A DNA stretch of 64,000 nucleotides from Mixta sp. Marseille-Q2659 (GCF_940807255.1 NZ_CALNWY010000005.1:1-64000), one strand, 5' to 3'. Counted from the stretch's first letter, positions 55,450 through 63,490 are shown. Numbers and translations are program-made. The notes: generated by a model from the sequence alone, not told the origin.

Positions 55450-55496
55450 TGGTGGCCCCTGCTGGACTTGAACCAGCGACCAAGCGATTATGAGTC
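55450..55496 (-). other. Prophage attachment site: 3' part of tRNA-Ile2 (anticodon CAU)
   Basis: Read leftward, these 47 bases match the 3' part of tRNA-Ile2 (E. coli ileX/ileY), from the anticodon loop (GACTCATAATCGC) through the T-loop (GGTTCAAGTCC) to GGGGCCACCA. The 5' half is absent and phage DNA begins instead. So this is the attL or attR copy; the complete tRNA gene should be at the other end of the prophage, outside the window. Confidence 0.85.
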
Positions 55497-55550
55497 CGAA
55501 ATTGTTTTTAGTAAAAACAGTAAGTTACTGATTTTTAATTTTATTGGTGT

Positions 55551-55580
55551 GACATATAGCGACATATAGTGACATATAGT
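55551..55580 (+). repeat. Three 10-bp direct repeats next to the attachment site
   Basis: GACATATAGC, GACATATAGT and GACATATAGT in tandem, followed by a degenerate fourth unit (GTCATGCG). The same unit occurs at 57276-57305. One helical turn per unit places all copies on one DNA face, as for Apl/Cox-type excisionase sites. Confidence 0.85.
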
Positions 55581-55608
55581 GTCATGCGCTGCTGCCATTT
55601 TGCTGCCA

Positions 55609-56592
55609 TTAGAGTCGGTTCAATGGGTTTAGGTTGATCGCTTCAAAAAGGTGATCAGGGGCGAAATGTGAATAGCGCATTGTGACCTTAATATCGGTAT
55701 GTCCTAAGATGCGTTGAAGCACTAAAATGTTCCCGCCGTTCATCATAAAATGAGAGGCGAAAGTATGACGCAGGACATGTGTAAGCTGACCCGCTGGCGT
55801 CTCGATCTGTGCCCGCTTTAACGCGGAACGGAAAGCAGCATAACAAGAGGAAAAAAGCGGCTTTGCTTTCCTGCTAGTTGGCAGTTCTTCTAATAAAGAA
55901 TCGCTAATCGGAACAGCGCGATTTTTCTTGCCTTTCGTTTTAGTAAAGATCACCTTTCCTGCGCGTATCTGATTTCCTTTCAATGACTCCGCCTCACCCC
56001 ATCTTGCGCCAGTAGCGAGGCACAGCTTTACTACTGCCAAGAGGTCTTTAGAACGACTTTCTTCACATTCTTTTAACAGCGCCCTTATTTCTTCGTTAGT
56101 TAGATAAGCCATTTCTGACTCAGAAATTTTATACTCTCTAACATTATCTAATGGATTAGGAGCGGTCCATTCATCCAGGCGACGCAGTTCATTAAATACA
56201 GCTCGAAAATATGCAAGTTCAAGGTTGACGGTTCTGGGAGTCACTGTTTTGACACGGTTTGAACGGGTGATTTTTCCTGACAACCGCTGTTCCCGGTATG
56301 CTGAAAATATTCGTGCATTAAATTCTGTGGCAAGGGGATCACCCATAGCTTGGCAGGCAAATTCCATGGCATCTTTCCGCTTTTGACCGTCAGATAAAGT
56401 AATTCCATGAGCGTTGTACCAAGTTTCAACTAAATCGAAAAGGCGTCTCTTATCAGTCTTTTCCCCAAGCCAAGGCTTGTTTTGAGATTGGTCTTTAACG
56501 TGTTTCTCAAATGACAGCGCTTCGCCTTTTGTGGCGAACTGGCGGCGTATGCGTTTGCCATCCCGTCCGTTAGGAAAACCTGAGCCTGCCAC
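55609..56592 (-). CDS. int: P2-like phage integrase (tyrosine recombinase), N-terminus frameshifted
   Basis: Site-specific recombinase of the P2/Fels-2 group. The C-terminal catalytic domain has Arg in ATGARWGEAESL, the HxxR box in HVLRHTFASHF and the Tyr nucleophile in MRYSHFAPDHL. An N-terminal arm/core-binding domain (PNGRDGKRIRRQFATKGEAL) precedes. The listed GTG start lacks a ribosome site, and relatives have ~15 more residues. Those are encoded from an ATG at 56620 (MAVNKLANVSGRLRF) in another frame, joined at a run of four T where three would restore the frame. Confidence 0.88.
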   Translation of the reverse strand: MAGSGFPNGRDGKRIRRQFATKGEALSFEKHVKDQSQNKPWLGEKTDKRRLFDLVETWYNAHGITLSDGQKRKDAMEFACQAMGDPLATEFNARIFSAYREQRLSGKITRSNRVKTVTPRTVNLELAYFRAVFNELRRLDEWTAPNPLDNVREYKISESEMAYLTNEEIRALLKECEESRSKDLLAVVKLCLATGARWGEAESLKGNQIRAGKVIFTKTKGKKNRAVPISDSLLEELPTSRKAKPLFSSCYAAFRSALKRAQIETPAGQLTHVLRHTFASHFMMNGGNILVLQRILGHTDIKVTMRYSHFAPDHLFEAINLNPLNRL

Positions 56593-56625
56593 TTACATTA
56601 GCTAGTTTGTTAACTGCCATAGTCG

Positions 56626-57237
56626 TTAAAAATACTCAGTTTTTGAAATGACTTTACCTAAAACGGTAATATCTTCTGGAGCGCATTCAAAAGAAGCTGG
56701 GCCGTTCTCAATACGTAAACGCTTACCGGGAAGCCTGTTAACTTTCCTGACGCTCAAAAATCCATCAATTTTAATCAGCCAAACTCCGTCGTTGATTTCC
56801 CCACTAAACTCATCAGCCAAATAAAACGAGTTTTCAAACCCCACCATAAATGGATTCGTAGTGTCAGAAGGGACTAAGTGAGCGTCATAGCGGATTTCTT
56901 CGCAAGACGTTAAAACCCCATCTGAGATTTGCTTTAATTTCAAACGAAATCCATTGTCGCTGCTATCAGCTATTGTCGGTTCACCTTGGCCTGTTGCAAG
57001 CCAGAGCAGCGAAGCACCTGTATCAAGATGGCAAGCTATTAGCCAGTCGTGTGGAAAAGTGTCACGCATCCAGCGGTTTGCCATCGTGCTTTGCGAAATC
57101 CCTAGATGAGTGCATAAAGCCTGCCTTGTGCTAAACCCGTATGCCTGGAGGATGCGCATAATTGCTTCTTTCCCTCCACCTTGAGATGAAAAATTGTATG
57201 CTGTGATCTCTTCTGTGGTGTTTTTATCGTTTGACAT
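56626..57237 (-). CDS. cI: 186-like prophage CI repressor
   Basis: 203-residue lysogeny repressor of the Bac_CI_repr type. The N-terminal helix-turn-helix domain (LQAYGFSTRQALCTHLGISQSTMANRW in essence; core LGISQSTMANRW) is followed by a C-terminal oligomerisation domain (DGVWLIKIDGFLSVRKVNRLPGKRL in essence; core WLIKIDGFLSVRK). It resembles coliphage 186 CI (EAYGFS, LSDGLWLVDIEGAISIREL) in order and length. It diverges from the apl/cox gene and would repress the early lytic promoter. Confidence 0.88.
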   Translation of the reverse strand: MSNDKNTTEEITAYNFSSQGGGKEAIMRILQAYGFSTRQALCTHLGISQSTMANRWMRDTFPHDWLIACHLDTGASLLWLATGQGEPTIADSSDNGFRLKLKQISDGVLTSCEEIRYDAHLVPSDTTNPFMVGFENSFYLADEFSGEINDGVWLIKIDGFLSVRKVNRLPGKRLRIENGPASFECAPEDITVLGKVISKTEYF

Positions 57238-57275
57238 GTTTTAATTGAGATCCTATCATCGCGTTTGTGATGTAT

Positions 57276-57310
57276 GCCATATAGTGACATATAGTGACAT
57301 ATAGAGACAT
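57276..57310 (+). promoter_or_regulatory. Operator region between cI and apl/cox with 10-bp direct repeats
   Basis: Units GCCATATAGT, GACATATAGT and GACATATAGA, then GACAT, in tandem at 57276-57310. The TATAGT inside each unit resembles a -10 element, so the repeats may overlap an early promoter. They match the units beside the attachment site. Confidence 0.8.
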
Positions 57311-57338
57311 CGTTTAACCCAAAAGGGGATATTGCATC

Positions 57339-57575
57339 ATGAAACATGATTTTTCAATGCGACCAAATCTCAACTTTGTGATTTCAGAGCCTTTCATCTC
57401 ATTAGATGAATACTGCCGCCGCACCGGTATCTGTAAACGTACCGCACGTAAGATGTGCAATGAAAACCGCTTACCTATCAGGAAGAAAGAAGGTGCTAAC
57501 GGTCTTATTGAAGTGAACATGCTGGCACTGATTGTTGAGGCTGCCGGCAGTTACCAAATCACAATGCAGTCGTAA
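57339..57575 (+). CDS. Apl/Cox-type excisionase and repressor
   Basis: 78-residue small DNA-binding protein with an excisionase-like helix-turn-helix (ISLDEYCRRTGICKRTARKMCNENRL in essence; core TGICKRTARKMC, about residues 28-40). By position, divergent from cI and first early gene, it is the counterpart of 186 Apl and P2 Cox. These repress the lysogenic promoter and direct prophage excision with Int. Identical 10-bp repeats at both expected sites support the dual role. Confidence 0.8.
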   Translation: MKHDFSMRPNLNFVISEPFISLDEYCRRTGICKRTARKMCNENRLPIRKKEGANGLIEVNMLALIVEAAGSYQITMQS

Positions 57576-57609
57576 TGGACCCATATTGGGATATAGAAAG
57601 GGAAAGTTC

Positions 57610-58119
57610 ATGTTTGATTTCCGTGTTTCCACACATAGCCATTTTGATGAAGCCTGCCGGGCATTTGCGGCAAAGCACAATATCATCCAGCTGGCTAAGA
57701 AAGCGGGTCTGAATCCGCAGACCATCAGCAACAAGCTGAACCCGGAACAGGTGCATCAGCTTACGGTTCGGGAAATGCTGATCCTTACCGACCTGACCGA
57801 AGATGCAACGCTGGTTGATGGGATGCTGGCACAGCTGCAGTGCCTGCCATGTGTGCCGGTTAATGAAGTGGCGCAGGAAAAATTATCTTCTTACGTCCTC
57901 AAAGCCACTGCAGAAGTAGGGCAGCTGGCCGCCGCTGCAGTTGTTCAGGACAAAATCACAACGTCCTGCCGCCGTGGCTTAATTCAGAACGTAAACAGCG
58001 GTATTCGCTGTCTGACGCTGGCCGCAATGGCCGTACAGACGCGCATTCATTCAAACCCGACGCTTGCCAGCACCGTGGACGCTATCAGCGGTCTTGGCGC
58101 CTCGATCGGTATCAGCTGA
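57610..58119 (+). CDS. cII: Phage CII-family regulatory protein
   Basis: 169-residue protein of the P2-like CII family, the same length as 186 CII. Conserved stretches are FDFRVSTHSHFDEACRAFA, NKLNPEQVHQLTVREMLILTD and DGMLAQLQCLPCVPVNEVA. In 186 CII activates the promoter that establishes cI expression. The start at 57610 has GGGAAAG upstream and gives the family N-terminus; an open frame extends 26 codons earlier without similarity. Confidence 0.9.
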   Translation: MFDFRVSTHSHFDEACRAFAAKHNIIQLAKKAGLNPQTISNKLNPEQVHQLTVREMLILTDLTEDATLVDGMLAQLQCLPCVPVNEVAQEKLSSYVLKATAEVGQLAAAAVVQDKITTSCRRGLIQNVNSGIRCLTLAAMAVQTRIHSNPTLASTVDAISGLGASIGIS

Positions 58120-58126
58120 GGTAAGC

Positions 58127-58318
58127 ATGGCATTTTCAGTGGCCCCTCTGCTGAAGCAGCAAAGCCCGTCACCCTCTTACGGTCATGGCTGGATAATGGG
58201 GCAGGACGGCAGGCGCTGGCACCCGTCAAATAACCAGGCGGAACTGCTGGCAGGTTTAACCGGAAACGGGAGAAAGAAAAAATGGCAATTGAAGGTGAAG
58301 ACATTGCTGTTCAGTTAA
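58127..58318 (+). CDS. fil: Fil-like phage filamentation protein
   Basis: 63-residue protein starting after GAGGTAA. YGHGWIMGQDGRRWHP is the hallmark of the 186 Fil family, whose expression causes host filamentation and delays division. It lies directly after cII as in 186. Its 3' end overlaps the next gene by 37 bases in another frame. Confidence 0.8.
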   Translation: MAFSVAPLLKQQSPSPSYGHGWIMGQDGRRWHPSNNQAELLAGLTGNGRKKKWQLKVKTLLFS

Positions 58319-58623
58319 GTGCCGGTCAGCGTGTTAACGGCCTGAATCACATTGCGGCTATCCGCACGAAATTGTGGGGTGATAACTGCGGTAATGAGCT
58401 GAAGCGTTTTATGGCTGATATGCGCGACAAGCGCGATACGCAGTACGAGCAGAACAAAAGGGCATTAGGCGCAATTTTCTTTCTGGCAAATATCCGGTCA
58501 GAACGTCATGACGTTGAATTTGATGAACTGACGAGTGATGAAAAATACGCGCTGATAAGTGCAATGAATCATATTCGTGCAGTCGTGAGTTTATTTCCCA
58601 AAAAACTGACGTTACCTAATTAA
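58282..58623 (+). CDS. DUF5347-like P2-group early protein
   Basis: 113-residue protein common in the early region of P2-like phages between fil and the DUF2732 gene. Recognisable segments are QRVNGLNHIAAIRTKLWG, FMADMRDKRD and AVVSLFPKKLTLP. Function unknown. The start lies within fil, so translation is probably coupled. The family name is from memory. Confidence 0.72.
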   Translation: MAIEGEDIAVQLSAGQRVNGLNHIAAIRTKLWGDNCGNELKRFMADMRDKRDTQYEQNKRALGAIFFLANIRSERHDVEFDELTSDEKYALISAMNHIRAVVSLFPKKLTLPN

Positions 58624-58692
58624 TTAACCCAACGAAATTAAATGGCGTAAACCCGCCGGGCATTCTTTTGCCCAAATTCTGGAGAAAGAAAT

Positions 58693-58920
58693 ATGCGAAA
58701 TATTGAAACCCGTAGTTTTGAAGCTGATACAGACGCAATGGTGGCACTGCTCAATAAGGCACGCAACGAGGAACGCAAAGAGCGTGCGCTGCGCGTTTCT
58801 GAGCGTCTTGTTGCGCTTGCCCTTCATATTCATCAGAAGGAGCTGAACGGCATTGAAGCGGCAGAGCTTATCCGCCAGGAAGCTGCACGTTATGAAAGCG
58901 AATCACAGGAGCTGCACTGA
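58693..58920 (+). CDS. DUF2732-like phage protein
   Basis: 75-residue helical, charged protein (MVALLNKARNEERKERALR, IHQKELNGIEAAELIRQE) preceded by GGAGAAAG. It matches the DUF2732 group in P2-like phages, unknown function. The stop overlaps the next start (TGATG). Confidence 0.75.
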   Translation: MRNIETRSFEADTDAMVALLNKARNEERKERALRVSERLVALALHIHQKELNGIEAAELIRQEAARYESESQELH

Positions 58921-59144
58921 TGAGCGACTCAATGGACCGCGTACAGGAACGTGTGCAGGAAGAACTGGCGCGCCATCTTTATAAGGCGACCAGTCGCCCC
59001 GTTCACGTCAGCAAATTTTTTTGCGAAGAATGTGATGCCGCGATCCCGGAAGCGCGCCGCCGCGCAATTCAGGGCGTGCAGTGTTGTGTCACCTGCCAGG
59101 AAATCGCAGAGCTGAAAAATCGCCACTACCGGGGCGGCCTCTGA
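58920..59144 (+). CDS. TraR/DksA-family zinc-finger protein
   Basis: 74-residue protein with a C4 zinc finger ([16 protein letters not shown] ... CCVTCQ; Cys pairs spaced 3 and 3) typical of phage and plasmid TraR/DksA proteins. Relatives bind RNA polymerase through the secondary channel and adjust promoter use. It overlaps both neighbours by one base, so the DUF2732 gene, this gene and replication gene A are translationally coupled. Confidence 0.88.
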   Translation: MSDSMDRVQERVQEELARHLYKATSRPVHVSKFFCEECDAAIPEARRRAIQGVQCCVTCQEIAELKNRHYRGGL

Positions 59145-61492
59145 TGCAGAAAGAATACGCTTACCCGTGGAACGCTCCACGGGAAGCGGTTAACCCGCGC
59201 TTGAAAACAACTGAGCCGGTACCGGCATCAGCGCTTTCAACCCTTATCACTCTTTACGCTGCTGACGGGAAGCACGAACAGCTGCGCCGCGAAGCACAGA
59301 GTGATGAGGCATGGAATCGCTTTTTTTATAACGAGTCCCGCGATCCCGTCTTACGTGAAATGGCGCAGGATAATCTGGTCAGCCGCGCCAGAATGGCCCA
59401 CGAACAGCAGCGCTTCAATCCCGATCTGGTTATTCTGGCTGACGTAAACGCCGAACCTGCCCACATCAGCAAACCGCTGATGGAGCGCATTAACTATTTC
59501 CAGCGCCTGGACAAGCCCAAAGCCTATTCCCGTTATCTGAATGAAACCATCAGGCCATGCCTGGAAAGGTTGTCCCGCGTGCGTGACAGTCAGGTGTCTG
59601 CGTCGTTCCGGTTTATGGCAAGCCATGACGGTCTGGAAGGGCTGCTGGTGCTGCCTGAAATGAATCAGCATCAGGTCAAGCGCCTGTCCACGCTGGTTGC
59701 GGCACACATGAGCATGTGTCTGGATGCGGCCAGTAGCGATCTGTTTGTTGCCGATGAGGTTAAACCGGAACAGATTCGCCAGGCATGGGAAAGGGTGGCC
59801 GCTGAAGCCATGCGGCTGGACGTCATCCCGCCCGCCTGGGACCAGCTGCGCCGTAAAAAGCGCCGCCGTAAGCCCGTTCCTTATGACCTTATTCCGCCGT
59901 CGCTGGCCCGTATGCTGTGCGCGGACTGGTGGTATCGCAAGCTGTGGCAAATGCGCTGCGAGTGGCGGGAGGAACAGCTGCGCGCCGTATGCCTGGTCAA
60001 CAAAAAAGCCTCCCCGTATGTCAGCTATGAAGCCGTGATCCACAAACGCGAGCAGCGCCGGAAATCGCTTGAGTTCTTCCGCTCGCATGAACTGGTTAAT
60101 GAAAGCGGCGACACGCTGGATATGGAAGACGTGGTGAACGCCAGCAACAGTAACCCCGCACACCGCCGTAATGAAATGATGGCCTGCGTTAAGGGGCTGG
60201 AGCTTATCGCGGAAATGCGCGGCGACTGCGCCGTGTTCTATACCATCACCTGCCCGTCACGCTTCCACGCCACCCTGAGCAACGGCAGACCTAATCCGAA
60301 GTGGACCAGTGAAACGGTCCGCCAGAGCAGTGATTATCTGGTTGATACGTTTGCCGCGTTCCGCAAGGCCATGCATAAGGCCGGTCTGCGCTGGTATGGC
60401 GTCCGCGTTGCTGAACCGCACCATGACGGCACCGTACACTGGCATTTGCTGTGCTTTATGCGCAAGAAAGAACGCCGCTCAATTACGGCGCTGCTGCGTA
60501 AGTTCGCCATTCGAGAAGATCGTGCGGAGCTGGGAAACAATACCGGACCGCGCTTTAAGTCTGAACTGATTAACCCCAAAAAAGGCAGCCCGACCAGCTA
60601 CATTGCCAAATACATCAGCAAGAACATCGACGGGCGCGGACTGGCTGGCGAAATCAGCAAAGAAACCGGTAAATCACTGCGTGACAATGCGGAAAACGTA
60701 AACGCATGGGCATCGCTGCACCGCGTGCAGCAGTTCCGTTTCTTTGGTATTCCGGGGCGTCAGGCTTACCGGGAGCTGCGCCTGCTGGCAAGTCAGAGCA
60801 ACCGCATGGCCGGTGATAAAAAGCCGGGCGCGCCGGTGCTTGAAAACGCCAGTCTGGACGCGGTGCTGGCCGCTGCTGATGTGGGTTGCTTCGCCACCTA
60901 CATTATGAAACAGGGCGGCGTGCTGGTTCCCCGCAAGCATCACCTCATCCGAACGGCTTATGAGCTTAATGAAGAACCGAGCGCCTACGGCGATCACGGC
61001 ATTCGCATTTATGGTATCTGGTCACCACTTATTGAGGGCAAAATTTGCACGCACGCGGTTAAGTGGAAAATGGTTCGTAAGGCCGTTGACCTTCAGGAGG
61101 CTTCAGCCGACCAGGGCGCTAGCGCCCCTTGGACTCGTGGCAATAACTGTCCCCCTGTAGAAAATTTAAACATTACAGGGGGCGATCTGCCCGGTAAAGA
61201 AGGGCCGGAACCGTGCCCGGACTTCCTGACCATGAGCAAGAAAGAACTGCGTGAACTGCGGGCAAGGATGCAGCAGGTGAAACCGAAGCGGAGAAAAGGC
61301 TACAAACAGGAAATTACTGACAGTCAGCGGCTGCAACTGGAAGCAGAGCTGAAAATCAGGGGATTTGACGGGAGTGAAAAAGAAATCGACCTGCTGTTAC
61401 GTGGCGGCAGCATACCGTCCGGCGCAGGACTGCGGATTTTTTACCGCAACCAGCGTCTGCAGGAGGATGATAAGTGGCGGCAATGGTCTTAG
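59144..61492 (+). CDS. A: Phage replication initiation endonuclease A
   Basis: 782-residue rolling-circle initiator of the P2 gpA family (P2 761). The metal-binding HxH is in [11 protein letters not shown] (about 430), and the paired catalytic tyrosines are in [13 protein letters not shown] (about 487-491). It nicks the phage origin, which in P2 lies within the A gene itself, and attaches to the 5' end. The start is the ATG overlapping the zinc-finger stop. Together with CI, CII and Fil homologues it assigns the prophage to the P2/186 group. Confidence 0.93.
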   Translation: MQKEYAYPWNAPREAVNPRLKTTEPVPASALSTLITLYAADGKHEQLRREAQSDEAWNRFFYNESRDPVLREMAQDNLVSRARMAHEQQRFNPDLVILADVNAEPAHISKPLMERINYFQRLDKPKAYSRYLNETIRPCLERLSRVRDSQVSASFRFMASHDGLEGLLVLPEMNQHQVKRLSTLVAAHMSMCLDAASSDLFVADEVKPEQIRQAWERVAAEAMRLDVIPPAWDQLRRKKRRRKPVPYDLIPPSLARMLCADWWYRKLWQMRCEWREEQLRAVCLVNKKASPYVSYEAVIHKREQRRKSLEFFRSHELVNESGDTLDMEDVVNASNSNPAHRRNEMMACVKGLELIAEMRGDCAVFYTITCPSRFHATLSNGRPNPKWTSETVRQSSDYLVDTFAAFRKAMHKAGLRWYGVRVAEPHHDGTVHWHLLCFMRKKERRSITALLRKFAIREDRAELGNNTGPRFKSELINPKKGSPTSYIAKYISKNIDGRGLAGEISKETGKSLRDNAENVNAWASLHRVQQFRFFGIPGRQAYRELRLLASQSNRMAGDKKPGAPVLENASLDAVLAAADVGCFATYIMKQGGVLVPRKHHLIRTAYELNEEPSAYGDHGIRIYGIWSPLIEGKICTHAVKWKMVRKAVDLQEASADQGASAPWTRGNNCPPVENLNITGGDLPGKEGPEPCPDFLTMSKKELRELRARMQQVKPKRRKGYKQEITDSQRLQLEAELKIRGFDGSEKEIDLLLRGGSIPSGAGLRIFYRNQRLQEDDKWRQWS

Positions 61493-61600
61493 CTGGCCTG
61501 GTTATAACCCACTAATCCTTATGAGATTTAAAATCAGGGAATTGTAAGATTTATCCCATAGTGAGATAAAAAATCATTTTAAAATCCGCCAGAAAAACTA

Positions 61601-61620
61601 TACTGTATTTATGTACAGTG
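61601..61620 (+). promoter_or_regulatory. LexA (SOS) box in the prophage
   Basis: CTGT-N8-ACAG with flanks TA and TG; about 17 of 20 positions match the consensus. It lies 20-39 bp upstream of the next start, so the two following genes should be induced by DNA damage. The LexA-regulated tum antirepressor of 186 is a precedent. Confidence 0.88.
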
Positions 61621-61639
61621 GTTGAGTGGAGGGGGAAAA

Positions 61640-61825
61640 GTGCAGGATTTACTTGAAGAATCGGTTCAATTGCAACGTATTGATTTAGTTGCCCGACTTA
61701 TTAATGCGGCTGACTGCAACAGGAGTGATAAAGAGCTGGCTGTGGCATGGATTGCAGAGCTGACAACGTGTCTGCTGACAAGACTTGATGAATACGATCG
61801 GATAACAGAACGCAGCCAGCATTAA
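61640..61825 (+). CDS. SOS-regulated small phage protein
   Basis: 61-residue protein with GTG start after GGAGGGGG. It is mostly helical (LLEESVQLQRIDLVARLINA, ELAVAWIAELTTCLLTRLDEY). I know similar short genes after A in P2-like phages but no function. First gene behind the LexA box and 15 bases before the DinI-like gene, so it belongs to the damage-induced operon; an antirepressor role like 186 Tum is possible but not shown by sequence. Confidence 0.72.
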   Translation: MQDLLEESVQLQRIDLVARLINAADCNRSDKELAVAWIAELTTCLLTRLDEYDRITERSQH

Positions 61826-61840
61826 CAGGGAGAACCAGCT

Positions 61841-62074
61841 ATGCAAGTTGAAATCATGATTGATAAAGAGCAAAAAATCAGCCAGGCAACATTGGACGCG
61901 CTGGAAGCTGAATTGCTTAAAAATTTGCACCCCCACTATCCCGCAATGGCTGTTCGTATCCGAAGGTGCAGTGCAACCAGCGTGCAGCTGAACGGCCTGA
62001 GACAGGATGAAGATAAAAAGAACATAATGAATATTCTTCAGGCCGTCTGGGAAGATGACAGCTGGCTGCATTAA
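61841..62074 (+). CDS. DinI-like protein
   Basis: 77-residue protein of the DinI/TumB type: MQVEIMIDKEQKI at the start, ALEAELLKNLHPHYP, and IMNILQAVWEDDSWL near the end, as in E. coli DinI (ILQETWESADDWF). DinI stabilises or modulates RecA filaments and so tunes the SOS response. Second gene behind the LexA box, likely timing prophage induction. Confidence 0.85.
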   Translation: MQVEIMIDKEQKISQATLDALEAELLKNLHPHYPAMAVRIRRCSATSVQLNGLRQDEDKKNIMNILQAVWEDDSWLH

Positions 62075-62200
62075 GTGAACGCCGACCGCGTTAAAACTTG
62101 CTTTTTGCGCGGACGGGGTTGAACAACGAGCAGAGCGAGGCGTTAGTGCATGACTATGCCGCATGAAAACGCATGATCCGCAGAGGATCGCAAATGCCTG

Positions 62201-62226
62201 GGCCCGCCAGTAATGGCGGGCCTTTG
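62201..62226 (+). terminator. Terminator after the dinI-like gene
   Basis: Perfect stem GGCCCGCC / GGCGGGCC with a 6-base loop, followed by TTTGCG. Confidence 0.7.
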
Positions 62227-62270
62227 CGTATCTCATGCACCTGCATGAAAACCACTACATAAAGCGGGCA

Positions 62271-62289
62271 GGCGTGGCGGGGGTACGAG
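62271..62289 (+). other. Candidate cos site
   Basis: GGCGTGGCGGGG is, as I recall it, identical to the first 12 bases of the 19-base cohesive end of phage 186 (P2 differs by one base); the last seven bases differ. Its place between the A/dinI side and portal gene Q is where cos lies in P2-like genomes. Confidence 0.5.
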
Positions 62290-62645
62290 CGCGCGCTGGC
62301 GGGTTGAGTTATGCCCGTTAAGCTGCCTGTGCAGGCCGCTGCCATGTTGTTTTTTTTGGTGCTGAGGCGTGCGGCAAAAAAGAAAGCGCCTCGCAGAATG
62401 CTGCTGATGCGCTTCAATGAGGCCTGCTAATGTGCAGGAATTGCGTACGAACTTATCTATGGCTTAATAAAAAAATATTGAGTTCGTACCAGGATTGGCT
62501 ATAGATTTTATGTCTGTCACAAGTTGCATTGATAGGTAGTCAGGCTTGAAAAGGTTCTGCTAAAGTCCCATTAAAGATTTATAGTCTTTGTCCGAAAATG
62601 ACATTAAAGTAACTCACCTTTTATGCCGTTATTAAGGATAGAGAA

Positions 62646-63185
62646 TTGAACTTAGAGCAGATTGCCAGTCTAAGCATCAGTAATCTTCAGATGCTGTTGG
62701 ACAACATGAAGATGCCGCTAGCCGTCGGCCCTATCAACGACGAAGACTATGCAATCTTAACTTCCGGTTATGCCCAGCTTGAGTGGGATCATGGCTTTTC
62801 ACGTTATGGGAACCGGGATGATAAGTTTGAGTTTTGTCTGAAACTTTTGGCAGGTCCGTTAAAGCATATTCCATCTGGCGCGGCTTTGTGTACCTTTGAT
62901 GAGGAAAGCGGCGTCATAGAGATCCACTTTGTGGAATCCTTTGTGAAGGATGATGATGTTGCTCATCCCCTCTACGGGAACATGTTCATGATAACACTCT
63001 GGGGCGTATACCTGTTCGGTTCTGCCGTCGGTTGTAGCGAGATCCACATCCCCGAGGCGTTGAATCATAAAGTGGCGTGCCACTACAAAAAATTTGGTTT
63101 CGAAGGTGACATAAATCTGCTTTCGGCACCATTTGCTACAATTAGTGATGTAGTTCGGCGTTACATTACTTCTAACAAACAGTAG
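62646..63185 (+). CDS. Accessory phage protein, possible GNAT-like fold
   Basis: 179-residue protein with TTG start, seven bases after AGGA. I recognise no family with confidence. The second half (ALCTFDEESGVIEIHFVESF, then MITLWGVYLFGSAVGCSEIHIP, then HYKKFGFEG) has the strand-helix-strand layout and terminal YKKFGF typical of GNAT acetyltransferases, but the acetyl-CoA loop motif (Q/RxxGxG/A) is missing. Base composition is lower in GC than the phage core. It lies between cos and Q, where P2-like phages can carry lysogenic conversion or defence genes. Confidence 0.72.
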   Translation: MNLEQIASLSISNLQMLLDNMKMPLAVGPINDEDYAILTSGYAQLEWDHGFSRYGNRDDKFEFCLKLLAGPLKHIPSGAALCTFDEESGVIEIHFVESFVKDDDVAHPLYGNMFMITLWGVYLFGSAVGCSEIHIPEALNHKVACHYKKFGFEGDINLLSAPFATISDVVRRYITSNKQ

Positions 63186-63264
63186 ATAATTTTTTGCGCA
63201 GTGATAGAATGCTGCGCCTGACATCCACAACCGGATGACGAGGCTTGGCCTCTAAGAGGAAATC

Positions 63265-63444
63265 ATGACTATGACGCATAGTGACAAGAAAACTCAGAAG
63301 CACTACTCAGTAACTGACGTTTTCACCCGTATGGGCGTCGCAATGGAAGAACTACTTCAAGCGGCTCCACATATGCTACAGGACGGCAAGTTTGAAGGGA
63401 ATGAGCTGCATGGCAAGCTCAAAGAAAAGCAGAAAGCTGCTTAA
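63265..63444 (+). CDS. 59-residue accessory phage protein
   Basis: Short gene with a strong AGAGGAAA site seven bases before its ATG. The product is basic at both ends (MTMTHSDKKTQKHYSV; KLKEKQKAA) with a helical middle (DVFTRMGVAMEELLQAAPHML). No family recognised. It follows the accessory gene by 79 bases, on the same strand, and is closed by a bidirectional terminator. The gap holds a -10-like TAGAAT and a hairpin GAGGC-TTG-GCCTC, so separate expression is possible. Confidence 0.65.
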   Translation: MTMTHSDKKTQKHYSVTDVFTRMGVAMEELLQAAPHMLQDGKFEGNELHGKLKEKQKAA

Positions 63445-63465
63445 TTCCATAATGCGTTTTGCATG

Positions 63466-63490
63466 AAGCCCGGCTTAGCCGGGCTTTTTT
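63466..63490. terminator. Bidirectional terminator between the accessory gene and Q
   Basis: Perfect stem AAGCCCGGC / GCCGGGCTT with a 3-base loop followed by six T; it also closes the convergent portal gene. Confidence 0.88.

Larger units (their letters stand above)
62075..62645. other. Non-coding late junction with terminator and cos-like sequence
   Basis: About 570 bp between dinI-like and the next clear gene. It holds a terminator hairpin (62201-62226), a cos-like motif (62271-62289) and a 39-codon frame (62311-62430, MPVKLPVQAAAMLFFLVLRR...) for which I see no convincing ribosome site. The right part (62440-62640) is AT-rich and should contain the promoter of the accessory gene. Confidence 0.55.

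Noticed and set aside
56593-56620. Programmed frameshifting in int
   Set aside because: A lone T4 run is not a known efficient slippery site and relatives encode the N-terminus in one frame; mutation or sequencing error is simpler.
62140-62158. GCGAGGCG-containing stretch as an alternative cos site
   Set aside because: Only eight bases resemble the P2 end, against twelve contiguous bases at 62271.
62154-62417. 87-codon minus-strand frame in the cos region
   Set aside because: Runs through the terminator hairpin and cos-like motif, is rich in rare combinations and has no start signal; similar frames in P2-like phages are probably over-annotations.
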